27,034 nt of DNA from JBGTIS01 sp041745535. GTDB lineage: Bacteria > Bacteroidota > Bacteroidia > Cytophagales > Cyclobacteriaceae. The notes below the pieces were generated by a model. It was not told where the DNA came from, ran no database searches, and saw only the letters and a list, made by a program, of their open reading frames with translations. Each line of letters starts with the position of its first letter. Position 1 is the first letter of the stretch. The translations under genes and the position numbers were made by a program. Below, piece after piece: positions 1-7,501 of this stretch. Location of the stretch: positions 1 to 27,034 of the forward strand of contig JBGTIS010000221.1 of NCBI GenBank assembly GCA_041745535.1. Direction: 5' to 3'.

Positions 1-1
1 T

Positions 2-319
2 CCTTTTGGTCATTTTTATGGACCTACCACGCTTTCTGCCGACGGACAAACGCTATATCTGTTTCTGCTGAACAAACCTAATGGCCCTATTGTGCTGAAA
101 GGATTGAAGAACAAAGTGAATCGCATCCGGATTGTGGGAAATGGCACTAAATTGTCGCACGAGATTTATGGCAAGCAATACTGGAGAGAGGTACCCGGTT
201 TACTTTATATTGATGTGCCAGAGAACGAACTGGACGAACAGGTAACCGTAATTGCCCTGCGACTGGCAGGAAAAGTAGATTTATACCGTGAGCAAGGGAA
301 AGTGATAGAGAGTAATTAG
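2..319 (+). CDS. alpha-L-fucosidase (GH29), C-terminal end, 5' partial
   Basis: The reading frame is open from base 2, so this is the last 105 codons of a gene that starts outside the window. The visible residues match the C-terminal beta-sandwich end of glycoside hydrolase family 29 alpha-L-fucosidases: the run GPTTLSADGQTLYLF is followed by a PNGPIVLKGLKNKVNRI segment and a VGNGTKL turn. GH29 enzymes remove alpha-linked L-fucose from glycans, usually in the periplasm in Bacteroidota. The catalytic domain (Asp nucleophile) and any signal peptide are off the left edge, so activity and localisation cannot be judged. The first internal Met, at 92, is not a start. The family call comes from memory of the C-terminal pattern and is fairly firm. 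A related sugar-binding beta-sandwich from another hydrolase is the alternative. Confidence 0.75.
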   Translation, partial: PFGHFYGPTTLSADGQTLYLFLLNKPNGPIVLKGLKNKVNRIRIVGNGTKLSHEIYGKQYWREVPGLLYIDVPENELDEQVTVIALRLAGKVDLYREQGKVIESN

Positions 320-347
320 ATTATAAATTTTTTGTGGTAAAAACAAA

Positions 348-370
348 AAGGCCCGTAACCTACGGACCTT
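348..370. terminator. bidirectional stem-loop between convergent genes
   Basis: The arms AAGG-C-CCGTA and TACGG-A-CCTT pair as 4+5 bp around one mismatch with a 3-nt loop. Read on the minus strand, the hairpin runs straight into a T-rich tract (TTTTTGTTTTT), a good intrinsic terminator for the gene at 396-854. On the plus strand the following bases are A-rich, so termination of the fucosidase transcript there would be weaker. Confidence 0.6.
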
Positions 371-395
371 GACAAAAATAATTAGTAGTTGTATG

Positions 396-854
396 CTATT
401 TTTTACAGCTTCGGCGTCCGTTTAAAATGAAGTCTCTGAATTTCTGGTGTACTTTGGTGTAATTTTCTCTGGAAAATCGATCAATATTTAAGTAGGCAGC
501 GATTAAGGGCTCGGGAAGTGGAAAAACCTGCTCCTGACACACAATGGTATTGCCCGATTGTTTAATATCTTTGGGACCAAGGCTCCATTTTTCCTGACAG
601 TAATCGCGCACATAAATTAGTAATTCTTCTATCTGTAAAAATTCGCCAGGTTGTTTAAAATCAGCCAGCATATAATTCAGATAGTCTAAAGTATCAATGT
701 CTCTTTTGGTAAGCTCATGGTCGGAAGTCTGTTTTAATTTGTGCCAGTGCTTTTCCAACTCTGCCAAAGTAGAAATTAAGATTTGCTCATATTCCTGGAA
801 TACCGGGGCGATATCCAGTGTAGTTGCCATACCTGTTAAATTGTTGTTTTCCAT
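396..854 (-). CDS. hypothetical protein, 152 aa
   Basis: I do not recognise the family. The product is a soluble, probably helical protein with no signal peptide and no membrane segment. It has many acidic and aromatic residues in the first 110 positions (for example EQILISTLAELEKHWHKLK near 24-42) and a basic end, NGRRSCKK. There are two possible starts, the Met at 854 and an internal Met at residue 9 (830); the upstream one is kept because both lie in the same open frame. It converges on the fucosidase and shares a hairpin terminator with it. The 160 bp upstream of it is very AT-rich and has no clear promoter box in its direction. Confidence 0.6.
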   Translation of the reverse strand: MENNNLTGMATTLDIAPVFQEYEQILISTLAELEKHWHKLKQTSDHELTKRDIDTLDYLNYMLADFKQPGEFLQIEELLIYVRDYCQEKWSLGPKDIKQSGNTIVCQEQVFPLPEPLIAAYLNIDRFSRENYTKVHQKFRDFILNGRRSCKK

Positions 855-1064
855 TTTTGCTTCTAATTATAAAGTTGCTTGTAAATAACCTTTTTGAATA
901 AGGTATTTATCAGATACAATTAGTGCTAAATTAATAAAAATTGTATTTTACTACAATAAAATGTAATAAAATAAATAAAGATTCACATAGTATGGGGTTA
1001 CTTTGTGGTAGTAGATGCGACTTAATGGCTGTTGGGTAGAATCTGGGGTGTGCTCGGCAGTTTC

Positions 1065-1565
1065 TTATTTACAATTAACTTTGGGTGCTGATTCGGTATA
1101 TTGGGCTGCCTCCTTGTCTTCCAGTACCCAAACGCCTTCTTTTTCCTGTAGCTCACCATGTTTGATCCAAATGCTGTCGGCGCCAATTTTCATTACTTTC
1201 TCTTCCCGGGCGGTAGTGCCTTCAGCGCCGTATGTATGAATAGCAGTAACCACATCACCTTTCAGGGTTCCTTTGAGCGAACCGGTTAACCGATCCTTTT
1301 GCGATGGCAGCCAGTTATATACCCCCGCAACGCTGTCATTTTTTATTACCAGCCGAATTATCAGCGAGTCGATTACCGGCAGGGTATCTTCCTCCGTAAC
1401 AATAGGCTCGCCCCGGGTAACCCGCAGAAAACACAATTGCTGTTCATTATTTGTATCAGCAGATGGCGTTTCCTGATTCGCGGTTGTGTTACTCTTTTCC
1501 GAGTTGCAACTGCTCATCAGATACACGAAAAACAATATTGATAAACTCACGATGATATTTTTCAT
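1065..1565 (-). CDS. putative lipoprotein, 166 aa
   Basis: The N-terminus is a type II signal peptide: two charged residues, a hydrophobic stretch (IIVSLSILFFVYL), then LMSSC with the lipidated Cys at residue 20. The next 25 residues are a low-complexity Ser/Thr/Asn/Glu linker typical of surface or periplasmic lipoproteins. The rest is a compact beta-rich domain with repeated DSL/DSV/DSI segments and a GSLKGTLKGDVV strand pair. This resembles small Bacteroidota lipoproteins that measure an 'if this, then that' beta-barrel fold, but I cannot name a family. The gene stands alone, 75 bp downstream of the cyclase on the same strand. Membrane anchoring is well supported; function is unknown. Confidence 0.75.
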   Translation of the reverse strand: MKNIIVSLSILFFVYLMSSCNSEKSNTTANQETPSADTNNEQQLCFLRVTRGEPIVTEEDTLPVIDSLIIRLVIKNDSVAGVYNWLPSQKDRLTGSLKGTLKGDVVTAIHTYGAEGTTAREEKVMKIGADSIWIKHGELQEKEGVWVLEDKEAAQYTESAPKVNCK

Positions 1566-1640
1566 ACAAAGTTATTTTTAGAAATGAATCACTTATTAAC
1601 CTAACAACTAATATTGAGTGCCAAGTTATTTATTTTTTGT

Positions 1641-2375
1641 TCAAGAAAGGGCTATTGGTGTAAGCGCGCTCAGCAAGACTTCTTTTTCTCTGCCTCTTAG
1701 TTTAATAGAACCCAGGGATTCCGCCGCGTAATTATTTATTAGCTGGAGTTCGGTCACTACATCGAGAGAGGCAATTATTTCCGCGTTAAATTGCTTGCAC
1801 ATACTTTGTATCCTGGAGGTAGTGTTTAGCACATCGCCTGAATAGGTAATGTCTCTCTTGATAATCCCCACTTCTCCTGCCACTACTTTCCCGCAGTGAA
1901 TACCCGCTTTAAACGAAGGAACAAGACCATACTGATGCGGATATTTCTCTTTCTTCTTTTCAATATGAAGCTTAATATCGAAGAAGCAACGGATACACCT
2001 GTTGTTTTCAATTCCATCTTCATGTTTCCATGCTACCACTACTTCATCTCCCAAATATTGGTAAATGTTTCCTTTATTTTCCAGAATCGGGTCGGTAATA
2101 TCAGCGAAAAAGTCTTTGAGTAAAGCGTGGTAAACTTCATTTCCTAACTGCTCTGCCATGGTGGTGGAAGCATTGAGATCCAGAAACATAAAAATTCTTT
2201 TCTCTTCTTTGGGGGTATGATACCTGCCACGAATAAGGTTCCAAAAGGTGCTTTGTCCAAACTTGCTGTTAACTTGCAATAATAACTGCGTTATCGCCAC
2301 CATAAAAGACCAGAGCAGCCATGCGATAGTAATGACCAAAAGCTGTTTGAGCTTAATTTGGTTTCCTCTTTTCAT
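1641..2375 (-). CDS. class III adenylate/guanylate cyclase, membrane domain shortened
   Basis: Class III cyclases make cAMP or cGMP from ATP or GTP. In the 244-residue form starting at 2375, residues 12-33 form one hydrophobic segment and residues 57-240 the catalytic domain. The metal-binding aspartates are D66 (in FMFLDLNAS) and D110 (in YQYLGDEVV). The transition-state residues are N184 and R188 (in VLNTTSR). The purine-selecting Lys of classical adenylate cyclases is not obvious before the second Asp, so base preference is open. Relatives I recall in this phylum carry several membrane helices and are about 350-380 aa. Here the first helix appears joined directly to the last one (AWLL then WSFMVAITQ), suggesting an in-frame internal deletion. 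A longer start at 2429 exists; the MKRG start was chosen because homologues begin there. A strong regulated promoter lies at 2514-2580. Confidence 0.85.
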   Translation of the reverse strand: MKRGNQIKLKQLLVITIAWLLWSFMVAITQLLLQVNSKFGQSTFWNLIRGRYHTPKEEKRIFMFLDLNASTTMAEQLGNEVYHALLKDFFADITDPILENKGNIYQYLGDEVVVAWKHEDGIENNRCIRCFFDIKLHIEKKKEKYPHQYGLVPSFKAGIHCGKVVAGEVGIIKRDITYSGDVLNTTSRIQSMCKQFNAEIIASLDVVTELQLINNYAAESLGSIKLRGREKEVLLSALTPIALS

Positions 2376-2513
2376 GGCGCGTTGCTTTATTGTAAAAGAA
2401 AGGGTGCCGTGCATCTTTGCTGCCCGCAATTCCGACTAACCTCTATGTAATTATTATAAGTTTATATTTTGTTGTTAACTGTCCTTTTTTTGTCTGTTGG
2501 GAGTTGGATAAAA

Positions 2514-2580
2514 CAAATATACTTTTAGAAATTCATATTAAACGGGTGTATTAGCGACCATTTGTTGGGGTAATTACGTC
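2514..2580 (-). promoter_or_regulatory. regulated promoter of the cyclase gene: TATATTTG box plus direct-repeat operator
   Basis: On the plus strand CAAATATA (2514-2521) is the reverse of TATATTTG, a perfect Bacteroidota -7 box. At exactly +31 lies GGTGTATTAGCGAC (2545-2558), and at +54 GGGTAATTACGTC (2568-2580), which carries the same CG-N-C end. This spacing is the one seen at 12308-12374 and 16351-16417. The transcript would run leftward into the cyclase with a leader of about 80-130 nt. It is likely the target of an AraC-type activator, inferred from the repeat geometry. Confidence 0.7.
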
Positions 2581-2703
2581 AATTATTTTGTTTCATCTCT
2601 TTGTGCTTGTTTCAACTGAAGTGGTTAAACTAACGTAAAGTAAAATATGAGTTCGATAATTTCCTGAAATCCTGTAGTTCTAATAATTTTACAAGAAAAA
2701 AAA

Positions 2704-3786
2704 ATGGAAAACAGAGGGCTGCTTTTTATTCCTGATATAAGCGGCTTTACCCGGTTTGTCAGCGAAACAGAAATTGAACACAGTCGGCTGATCATCCAGG
2801 AATTGCTTGAAATACTGATCAATGCCAATGATCTCGGGCTGGAAGTCTCCGAAATTGAAGGAGATGCCATCCTTTTTTACAAATTTGGGGAACCTCCGCC
2901 CCTGGAAGCATTGTACCAGCAGGTTGAGAAAATGTTTTGTGTGTTTCACAGGAATCTTATTGCCTATGAACACCGGCGGTATTGTCAATGCAAAGCTTGT
3001 CTATCAGCCATCCATCTTTCCTTGAAAGTAATTACCCATTATGGCGAATTCGCGGATTATAGCGTTAAAAATTTCAATAAGCTGATCGGAAAAGATATTA
3101 TTGTGGCCCACCAGCTCCTGAAAAATGATATTGAACAACATGAATACTGGTTGGTAACAAAAAGCCTGTTGCAAGATAATCCGCTGACTGACTTCGCGGC
3201 ATGGATGAAGTGGAACAGCAGTGCCAAACAAACAGAAACCGGAGAAGTACCCTTTCACTATACCCAATTAAGTCAGCTCAAAAATGAACTTTCACCCGAA
3301 CCACCCCCGACATTGGAGCTTTCAAAAAAAGTGAAAATGATCTCCTTATCGCAGGAATATGAAACAGACATTATTAAATTATTTCATGCCACGGGTGACT
3401 TTCATTACCGCAGCCGGTGGAAAGATGGAGTAAAAAAGGTGGAGGAGATCAACCATTTTCTGCCACGAGTTGGTATGCGGTGTCGCTGCATCATGGATAG
3501 CGGAGAAACGATTACTTATTCAAGTAGTTACTTTTACAAGCCCGACAGAATCGAATTCAGCGAGACCGATGAAAAGAAAAAAAACTCGACTTACTACACA
3601 CTTGAAAAAACAGGTAGGAATAAAACGAGGCTTACCCTTGATTTCTACATAAAGAAAAACATGGGCTCCCAGTTTTTATTCAAGCTGATGAAACAAAGAA
3701 AAATGGAAGCGTCTTTCCGAAAGTCATTGCAGAATCTCGTCAGTTTGGTGAAAGAGATCAGGCTACCTGATGGGAATGATGGGTAA
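2704..3786 (+). CDS. DUF2652 (cyclase-like) protein with C-terminal SRPBCC domain
   Basis: The 360-residue protein has two parts. Residues 5-190 match DUF2652, a family with a class III cyclase-like fold: PDISGFT at 10-16 stands where the first metal-binding Asp sits, and IEGDAILFY at 51-59 where the second sits. The transition-state Asn/Arg pair is not apparent, so it may bind a nucleotide rather than cyclise it. A CQCKAC cluster lies near 94-99. Residues 210-350 look like a SRPBCC/START-type ligand-binding fold (FHATGDFHYRSRWKDGV, then a beta-rich run ending in a long helix). It is divergent from the true cyclase, with 270-330 bp between them. No signal peptide or membrane helix is present, so it is cytosolic. 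The start ATG follows an A-rich leader. Confidence 0.8.
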   Translation: MENRGLLFIPDISGFTRFVSETEIEHSRLIIQELLEILINANDLGLEVSEIEGDAILFYKFGEPPPLEALYQQVEKMFCVFHRNLIAYEHRRYCQCKACLSAIHLSLKVITHYGEFADYSVKNFNKLIGKDIIVAHQLLKNDIEQHEYWLVTKSLLQDNPLTDFAAWMKWNSSAKQTETGEVPFHYTQLSQLKNELSPEPPPTLELSKKVKMISLSQEYETDIIKLFHATGDFHYRSRWKDGVKKVEEINHFLPRVGMRCRCIMDSGETITYSSSYFYKPDRIEFSETDEKKKNSTYYTLEKTGRNKTRLTLDFYIKKNMGSQFLFKLMKQRKMEASFRKSLQNLVSLVKEIRLPDGNDG

Positions 3787-3883
3787 AATGCTGTAATTGG
3801 CCTTTTTTTAGTTTGGAGTCTCACTACGCCAACGCTGCAAACAGCCAGAGGTGATTTAAACACTCTGCTGGTAATATCTGGTC

Positions 3884-3891
3884 TATGTTTG
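3884..3891 (+). promoter_or_regulatory. TATGTTTG -7 box before the arginase-family gene
   Basis: TATGTTTG fits the Bacteroidota -7 consensus exactly and sits 6 bp before the ATG at 3898. A start site 5-7 bp downstream would give a leaderless or near-leaderless mRNA. There is no good TTG at the -33 position, so this is only a moderate candidate. Confidence 0.35.
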
Positions 3892-3897
3892 AATAGG

Positions 3898-4794
3898 ATG
3901 ACTATGAACAGTAACAACATTAACATATTTGAATTCCCATCCAATTTAGGGTTAAAAAAGACCGAATCCGACATCGAACCAGGAGTACGGTTTCTGCCTT
4001 CCTGGCTAAGAGAACATCAACTGTATGCCTTTATCAATCCCAGACAAATCTTTTCCTTGATACCGCCAGGATATTCGATGGATCTGGATGAAGCCTCAGG
4101 GGTAAGAAACGCTGAAAAAATAAAAGAGTATGCCATCCGGCAGGCTGAACTTTTATCAAAACACATACACCAGGATAGTTTTCAATTGATTATTGGAGGC
4201 GATTGCGGCATCTTGATCGGAAATGCACTTGCCTTAAAACAAAAAGGAAAATATGGTTTATTCTTTCTGGATGGTCATACAGATTTTATGGGGCCTGAGA
4301 TTTCCCGCACAGGCGGAGCCGCCGGAATGGATCTGGCGATTGTTACAGGACATGGGCATGACAAATTAACGAATATCTTAAATCTGAAACCTTATTTCAG
4401 GGAGGAATATGTGTGGTGTGTGGGAAACAGAACATATGATTCAGCGTATATTCAACTCATTTTAGATACCAATATCTACTATTGGGATCTAAAAACCCTC
4501 AGAAAGAGGGGCATTAAGAACTGTACAGCGCAATTCCTGGCAATGATTGAAGAAAACAAATTAGACGGATTTTTTATTCATCTGGATGTTGACGTTTTGA
4601 ACGACCATATCATGCCAGCAGTCGATAGCCGGGAAATGGATGGGTTGAATTACCCAGAGTTAATCAATATATTGAGTGAGCTACTTGCAAGCCCTCAAGC
4701 CATGGGAATGGAAATCACTATCCTTGATCCCAATCTGGACAAAGAAGGAAGATATACGATAGAATTCATTTTGATTTGGTTACCTGTAGTTTAG
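3898..4794 (+). CDS. arginase/agmatinase-family (ureohydrolase) protein, 3' end fused out of frame to a methyltransferase relic
   Basis: Ureohydrolases split a guanidino group from arginine, agmatine or similar substrates using a binuclear Mn site. Numbering from the ATG at 3898, the metal motifs are GGDCG (100-104, with Cys where arginase has His), DGHTD (125-129) and HLDVDVLND (228-236). The Cys substitution is seen in other uncharacterised members, so the substrate is uncertain. After LDPNLDKEGRYT the family normally ends within about 15 residues. Here the frame runs into IEFILIWLPVV, and the DNA from about 4770 encodes, in another frame, the middle of a methyltransferase. The natural tail has probably been replaced by a few foreign residues, leaving a likely functional core. 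A TTG start at 3889 is possible but the ATG is preferred. Confidence 0.85.
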   Translation: MTMNSNNINIFEFPSNLGLKKTESDIEPGVRFLPSWLREHQLYAFINPRQIFSLIPPGYSMDLDEASGVRNAEKIKEYAIRQAELLSKHIHQDSFQLIIGGDCGILIGNALALKQKGKYGLFFLDGHTDFMGPEISRTGGAAGMDLAIVTGHGHDKLTNILNLKPYFREEYVWCVGNRTYDSAYIQLILDTNIYYWDLKTLRKRGIKNCTAQFLAMIEENKLDGFFIHLDVDVLNDHIMPAVDSREMDGLNYPELINILSELLASPQAMGMEITILDPNLDKEGRYTIEFILIWLPVV

Positions 4795-5099
4795 TGCTGG
4801 AACATATTGAGAAGCTGGATTTTGTTTTTCAGCAGGCTGCAAAGGTATTGCAGCCTGGGGGCTATTTTTATGTAGGAGAGCTACATCCTTTCAAACAATA
4901 CCAGGGAAGCAAAGCAAAATTTGATACTGAAAATGGAGTATTTGAACTGGAGTGCTTCACGCACCATGTTTCGGAGTATTTTAAGGCAGCCAGGGATAAC
5001 AACTTTGAATGTGTAGAACTTCGAGAATGGTTTGACAACAAAGAGGATAAGTTGTCCATTCCCAGGCTGATAACCATGCTATTCAAAACAAAGCTTTGA
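4770..5099 (+). pseudogene. SAM-dependent methyltransferase, N-terminal half missing
   Basis: In the frame offset from the arginase gene, the DNA reads FDLVTCSLVLEHIEKLDFVF, the motif around the fourth and fifth strands of class I SAM methyltransferases. It continues with KVLQPGGYFYVGELHPFKQYQGS and a normal C-terminus with FHH-like and LREWFDNKEDKL segments. The family also needs about 90-130 residues before this point, including the glycine-rich SAM-binding motif I. None of it is present, because the upstream DNA is the 3' end of the arginase gene. It can only be expressed from a TTG at 4776 or by readthrough. I call it a 5'-truncated pseudogene made by a deletion that joined two neighbouring genes. 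Confidence 0.8.
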
Positions 5100-5165
5100 T
5101 CGGCTGCACCTTTTCATCATGCGTGATTAAAAATTTCACAATCAAAAAGAATAATGCGTTACATG

Positions 5166-5194
5166 TTGAAAATCAAATATTTTTAGTAGATTTG
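5166..5194 (+). promoter_or_regulatory. candidate promoter of the sulfotransferase gene
   Basis: TTG (5166-5168) and TAGATTTG (5187-5194) are separated by 18 bp, close to the Bacteroidota -33/-7 layout. The start would leave a leader of about 105 nt before the ATG at 5308. The leader contains a small inverted repeat, AGGG-CAG-CCCT. Confidence 0.45.
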
Positions 5195-5307
5195 GTCGCC
5201 TTCATTGAGGGCAGCCCTGCAGAGAATATTGATGGATGAATGGTTTTACCAATTTTCATAATTACATAGTATCTTGAATCAATTTATACTTCAACACAAT
5301 CATCAAA

Positions 5308-5988
5308 ATGTCCATCCAAATTGTTGGCGCCGGATTACCCCGAACTGGCACAAACACCCTGAAAGAGTCTCTTGAGAGGCTGGGTTATAAGAAGACGTAT
5401 CACATGAAGGAACTGCTGGTACATCCGGAAAATCTTCATTATTGGTTAACGCTGAAAGAAACAGGAAACACCCAATGGGAAGAATTATACAAAGGTTTTC
5501 AAGCCACTGTGGACTTCCCGGGATATCCCTGGTACAAAGAGCACCTGAAACGGTATCCTGATGCAAAGGTCATTTTGACGGTAAGACCTTTTGAGAGTTG
5601 GTATACCAGCATTTACAGTACCATCTGGAAAGCAGGGCCTCAGACGGTATCGCAGAAAATAGCCATGATGTCCAAACTGCTTTTCAATCCTCGCCTTCGG
5701 TCGGTCATTAAGTGCGTAAAATTTGCCAAACAAACCATTTTCGGAGTGCATCTTCAAGGCAAATTCGAGGATAAGGCCTTTGCCGAAAAAATATTCAACC
5801 AGCACATTGAAGATGTGAAAGCCTATGTTCCGGCAGAGAAATTACTGATCTACGATGTGAGTGAAGGATGGGGGCCTCTTTGTCAATTTTTGGGTGTACC
5901 AGAGCCCCACGAACCACTTCCGCATTTAAATAAGAAGGAGAATTTTAAGGCAATGTTGGTTGAACTCATGAACGGCCATATGATCTAG
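5308..5988 (+). CDS. sulfotransferase family protein (P-loop, PAPS-type), 226 aa
   Basis: Residues 4-16 (QIVGAGLPRTGTN) form the 5'-phosphosulfate-binding loop of PAPS-dependent sulfotransferases, with the GT-N-TL pattern of the Sulfotransfer_4 group. The segment TVRPFESWYTSIY (91-103) holds the Arg and Ser expected to bind the 3'-phosphate. The late FLGVPEPHEPLPHLN is the usual C-terminal signature of the group. The acceptor is unknown; such enzymes transfer sulfate to small molecules, glycans or lipids in the cytosol. The length is normal for the family and there is no signal peptide. It precedes an MFS transporter by about 120 bp, and a mechanistically unrelated exported arylsulfotransferase follows that, so the three may handle a sulfated compound together (inference). 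Confidence 0.85.
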   Translation: MSIQIVGAGLPRTGTNTLKESLERLGYKKTYHMKELLVHPENLHYWLTLKETGNTQWEELYKGFQATVDFPGYPWYKEHLKRYPDAKVILTVRPFESWYTSIYSTIWKAGPQTVSQKIAMMSKLLFNPRLRSVIKCVKFAKQTIFGVHLQGKFEDKAFAEKIFNQHIEDVKAYVPAEKLLIYDVSEGWGPLCQFLGVPEPHEPLPHLNKKENFKAMLVELMNGHMI

Positions 5989-6074
5989 AGAATTTCCCCA
6001 AAAGAGTTTAACGGTGTTTGTGTAAGCCCTGCCAGGTGTTTTTCACCAACCACAAGATTCCGAAGCACTATCCT

Positions 6075-6082
6075 TAGATTTG
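6075..6082 (+). promoter_or_regulatory. TAGATTTG -7 box before the MFS gene
   Basis: TAGATTTG fits the -7 consensus and lies 27 bp before the ATG at 6110. A GGTG-TTTTT-CACC palindrome (6036-6048) lies just upstream at the -33 region and could be an operator. Support is positional only. Confidence 0.35.
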
Positions 6083-6109
6083 CCCTAATGTTTGGATTTA
6101 TGTTAATGT

Positions 6110-7294
6110 ATGAAAACAACATCCATAGAAAATAAGAAGTGGGAATTGAAGCTTACCCTTCTTCTCGTCAGTAGTCTAACCATCATGTCTGTCATTACCA
6201 TTTCTCCTGCATTGCCGCAGATGGCCCTGGCATTCGCTGACGTTGAAAATGCAGCGTTCCTGGTTAAATTAGTGTTGACCCTGCCTGCCTTGCTGATTGC
6301 CCTGTTCGCCCCCATTACAGGACGTCTGATTGATCGGTATGGGCGGTTGAGAATATTGTGGTTGTCGCTGGTTCTCTATGCAATATCAGGAGCAAGTGGA
6401 TATTTCCTCAGTAATCTTTATCATATCCTCCTGTCCAGGGCAGTGCTCGGCATGTCGGTAGGCATGTCGATGACGATCGTCATTACCCTGATCGCCGACT
6501 ACTTTGAGGGTATGGAGCGACAGAGATTTGTAGGCATTCAGGTAGCCTTTATGTCGTTGGGTGGGATTCTATTTATCGGGTTGGGCGGGGTCCTGGCCGA
6601 TTTCGGCTGGAGATATCCATTCCTAATTTATTTATTTTCCCTGCTGGTCCTTCCTCTCAGTGTATTGTTTCTCTCTGAGCCGACCGTAGTAGAAAAAAGA
6701 AATCAGGCCAACCGGCATGTCAGAGCACCTCAAATACTATGGATGTTGTTCATCAATACCCTGCTGATGTGGGTCATTTTCTTTTTGATCCCTGTACAAA
6801 TACCCTTTTACCTGAAGGCCATAGGGATCGAAAAAAATGCGTTGATAGGAGCCGCTATTGCCATAAGTACCGCATTTTCTGCTATTTCATCCTTTTCCTA
6901 CGCCAGGATCAAAGGCCGGTTTGGTTTTCTTTTTGTTTTTTCTATCGGATACTTGCTCATGGCTGCCGGATTTGTTTGCATTGCTGTCTCCAGCACCTAT
7001 TTATGGGTGGTTATTGCGATGATGTTATCAGGATTGGGTATGGGTATGATGATTCCCAACACCAATATGTGGGTCATGAAAATTGCTCCGCCTGAAATCA
7101 GGGGGAAGGAAATCGGAAAGCTTACCACCTTCTGGTTTCTGGGCCAGTTCTTATCGCCGATTATCATTTTCCCGGTGTTAAACATGCTCTCTCTTTCCTC
7201 CACATTTATGCTGGCCTCCGGATTTCTTTTTCTGATGTCCAGCGGTTTCCTGCTATTTCATTTCACCAACCTCGGAAAATCTGTTACGCAATGA
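6110..7294 (+). CDS. MFS transporter (12-TM), 394 aa
   Basis: This is an inner-membrane secondary transporter of the major facilitator superfamily. About twelve hydrophobic segments are visible, six before and six after a charged loop near residue 200 (VVEKRNQANRHVRAP). The family signature motif A, GRLIDRYGRLR, lies between helices 2 and 3 (near 70-80), and a related ARIKGRFG lies in the second half (near 265). A drug-exporter type is suggested by the fourth-helix RAVLGMSVGMSM region, but the substrate cannot be read from sequence. The length is normal. It lies between the sulfotransferase and the arylsulfotransferase in the same orientation, with separating gaps of 121 and 207 bp, so the genes probably have separate promoters. 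Confidence 0.88.
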   Translation: MKTTSIENKKWELKLTLLLVSSLTIMSVITISPALPQMALAFADVENAAFLVKLVLTLPALLIALFAPITGRLIDRYGRLRILWLSLVLYAISGASGYFLSNLYHILLSRAVLGMSVGMSMTIVITLIADYFEGMERQRFVGIQVAFMSLGGILFIGLGGVLADFGWRYPFLIYLFSLLVLPLSVLFLSEPTVVEKRNQANRHVRAPQILWMLFINTLLMWVIFFLIPVQIPFYLKAIGIEKNALIGAAIAISTAFSAISSFSYARIKGRFGFLFVFSIGYLLMAAGFVCIAVSSTYLWVVIAMMLSGLGMGMMIPNTNMWVMKIAPPEIRGKEIGKLTTFWFLGQFLSPIIIFPVLNMLSLSSTFMLASGFLFLMSSGFLLFHFTNLGKSVTQ

Positions 7295-7501
7295 GGAACT
7301 GCCGGTTACCAATGGGAAGGAAAGAGGTCGGGTTACCCTTTGTGGGGCGAGCTGATCTTCATTACAAAAACCATTTTCTATATGAAAATTTATCATACAA
7401 CCTTTGATTCACTAAGAAAATTAAATCAGTATGTTTAATATTACCGCACAGATTTCTGCTTGAATTATTTGTATGCGGAAATAAAACCCAACCAATTCCC
7501 C

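Noticed and set aside
1047..1058. GGTGTGCTCGGC near the lipoprotein end, similar to a proximal half-site
   Set aside because: It is one base short, and there is no second half-site or box; it lies just after a gene's stop, not upstream of a start.
1567..1574. A perfect TAACTTTG box (as CAAAGTTA) just before the lipoprotein start
   Set aside because: It lies 1 bp from the ATG, so transcription would start inside the coding sequence; it is probably chance in AT-rich DNA or serves a shorter start not supported by the signal peptide.
6014..6048. Two GGTG motifs 22 bp apart upstream of the MFS gene, resembling the shared operator
   Set aside because: The CG-N-C ends are missing and no box lies 31 bp away in the matching direction.
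7303..7337. GCCGGTTACC and GTCGGGTTACC before the ASST gene
   Set aside because: The units are shorter than the half-sites and 16 bp apart, with no well-placed -7 box.
7460..7501. An upstream in-frame start for the arylsulfotransferase
   Set aside because: It would put 14 residues before a well-formed signal peptide.
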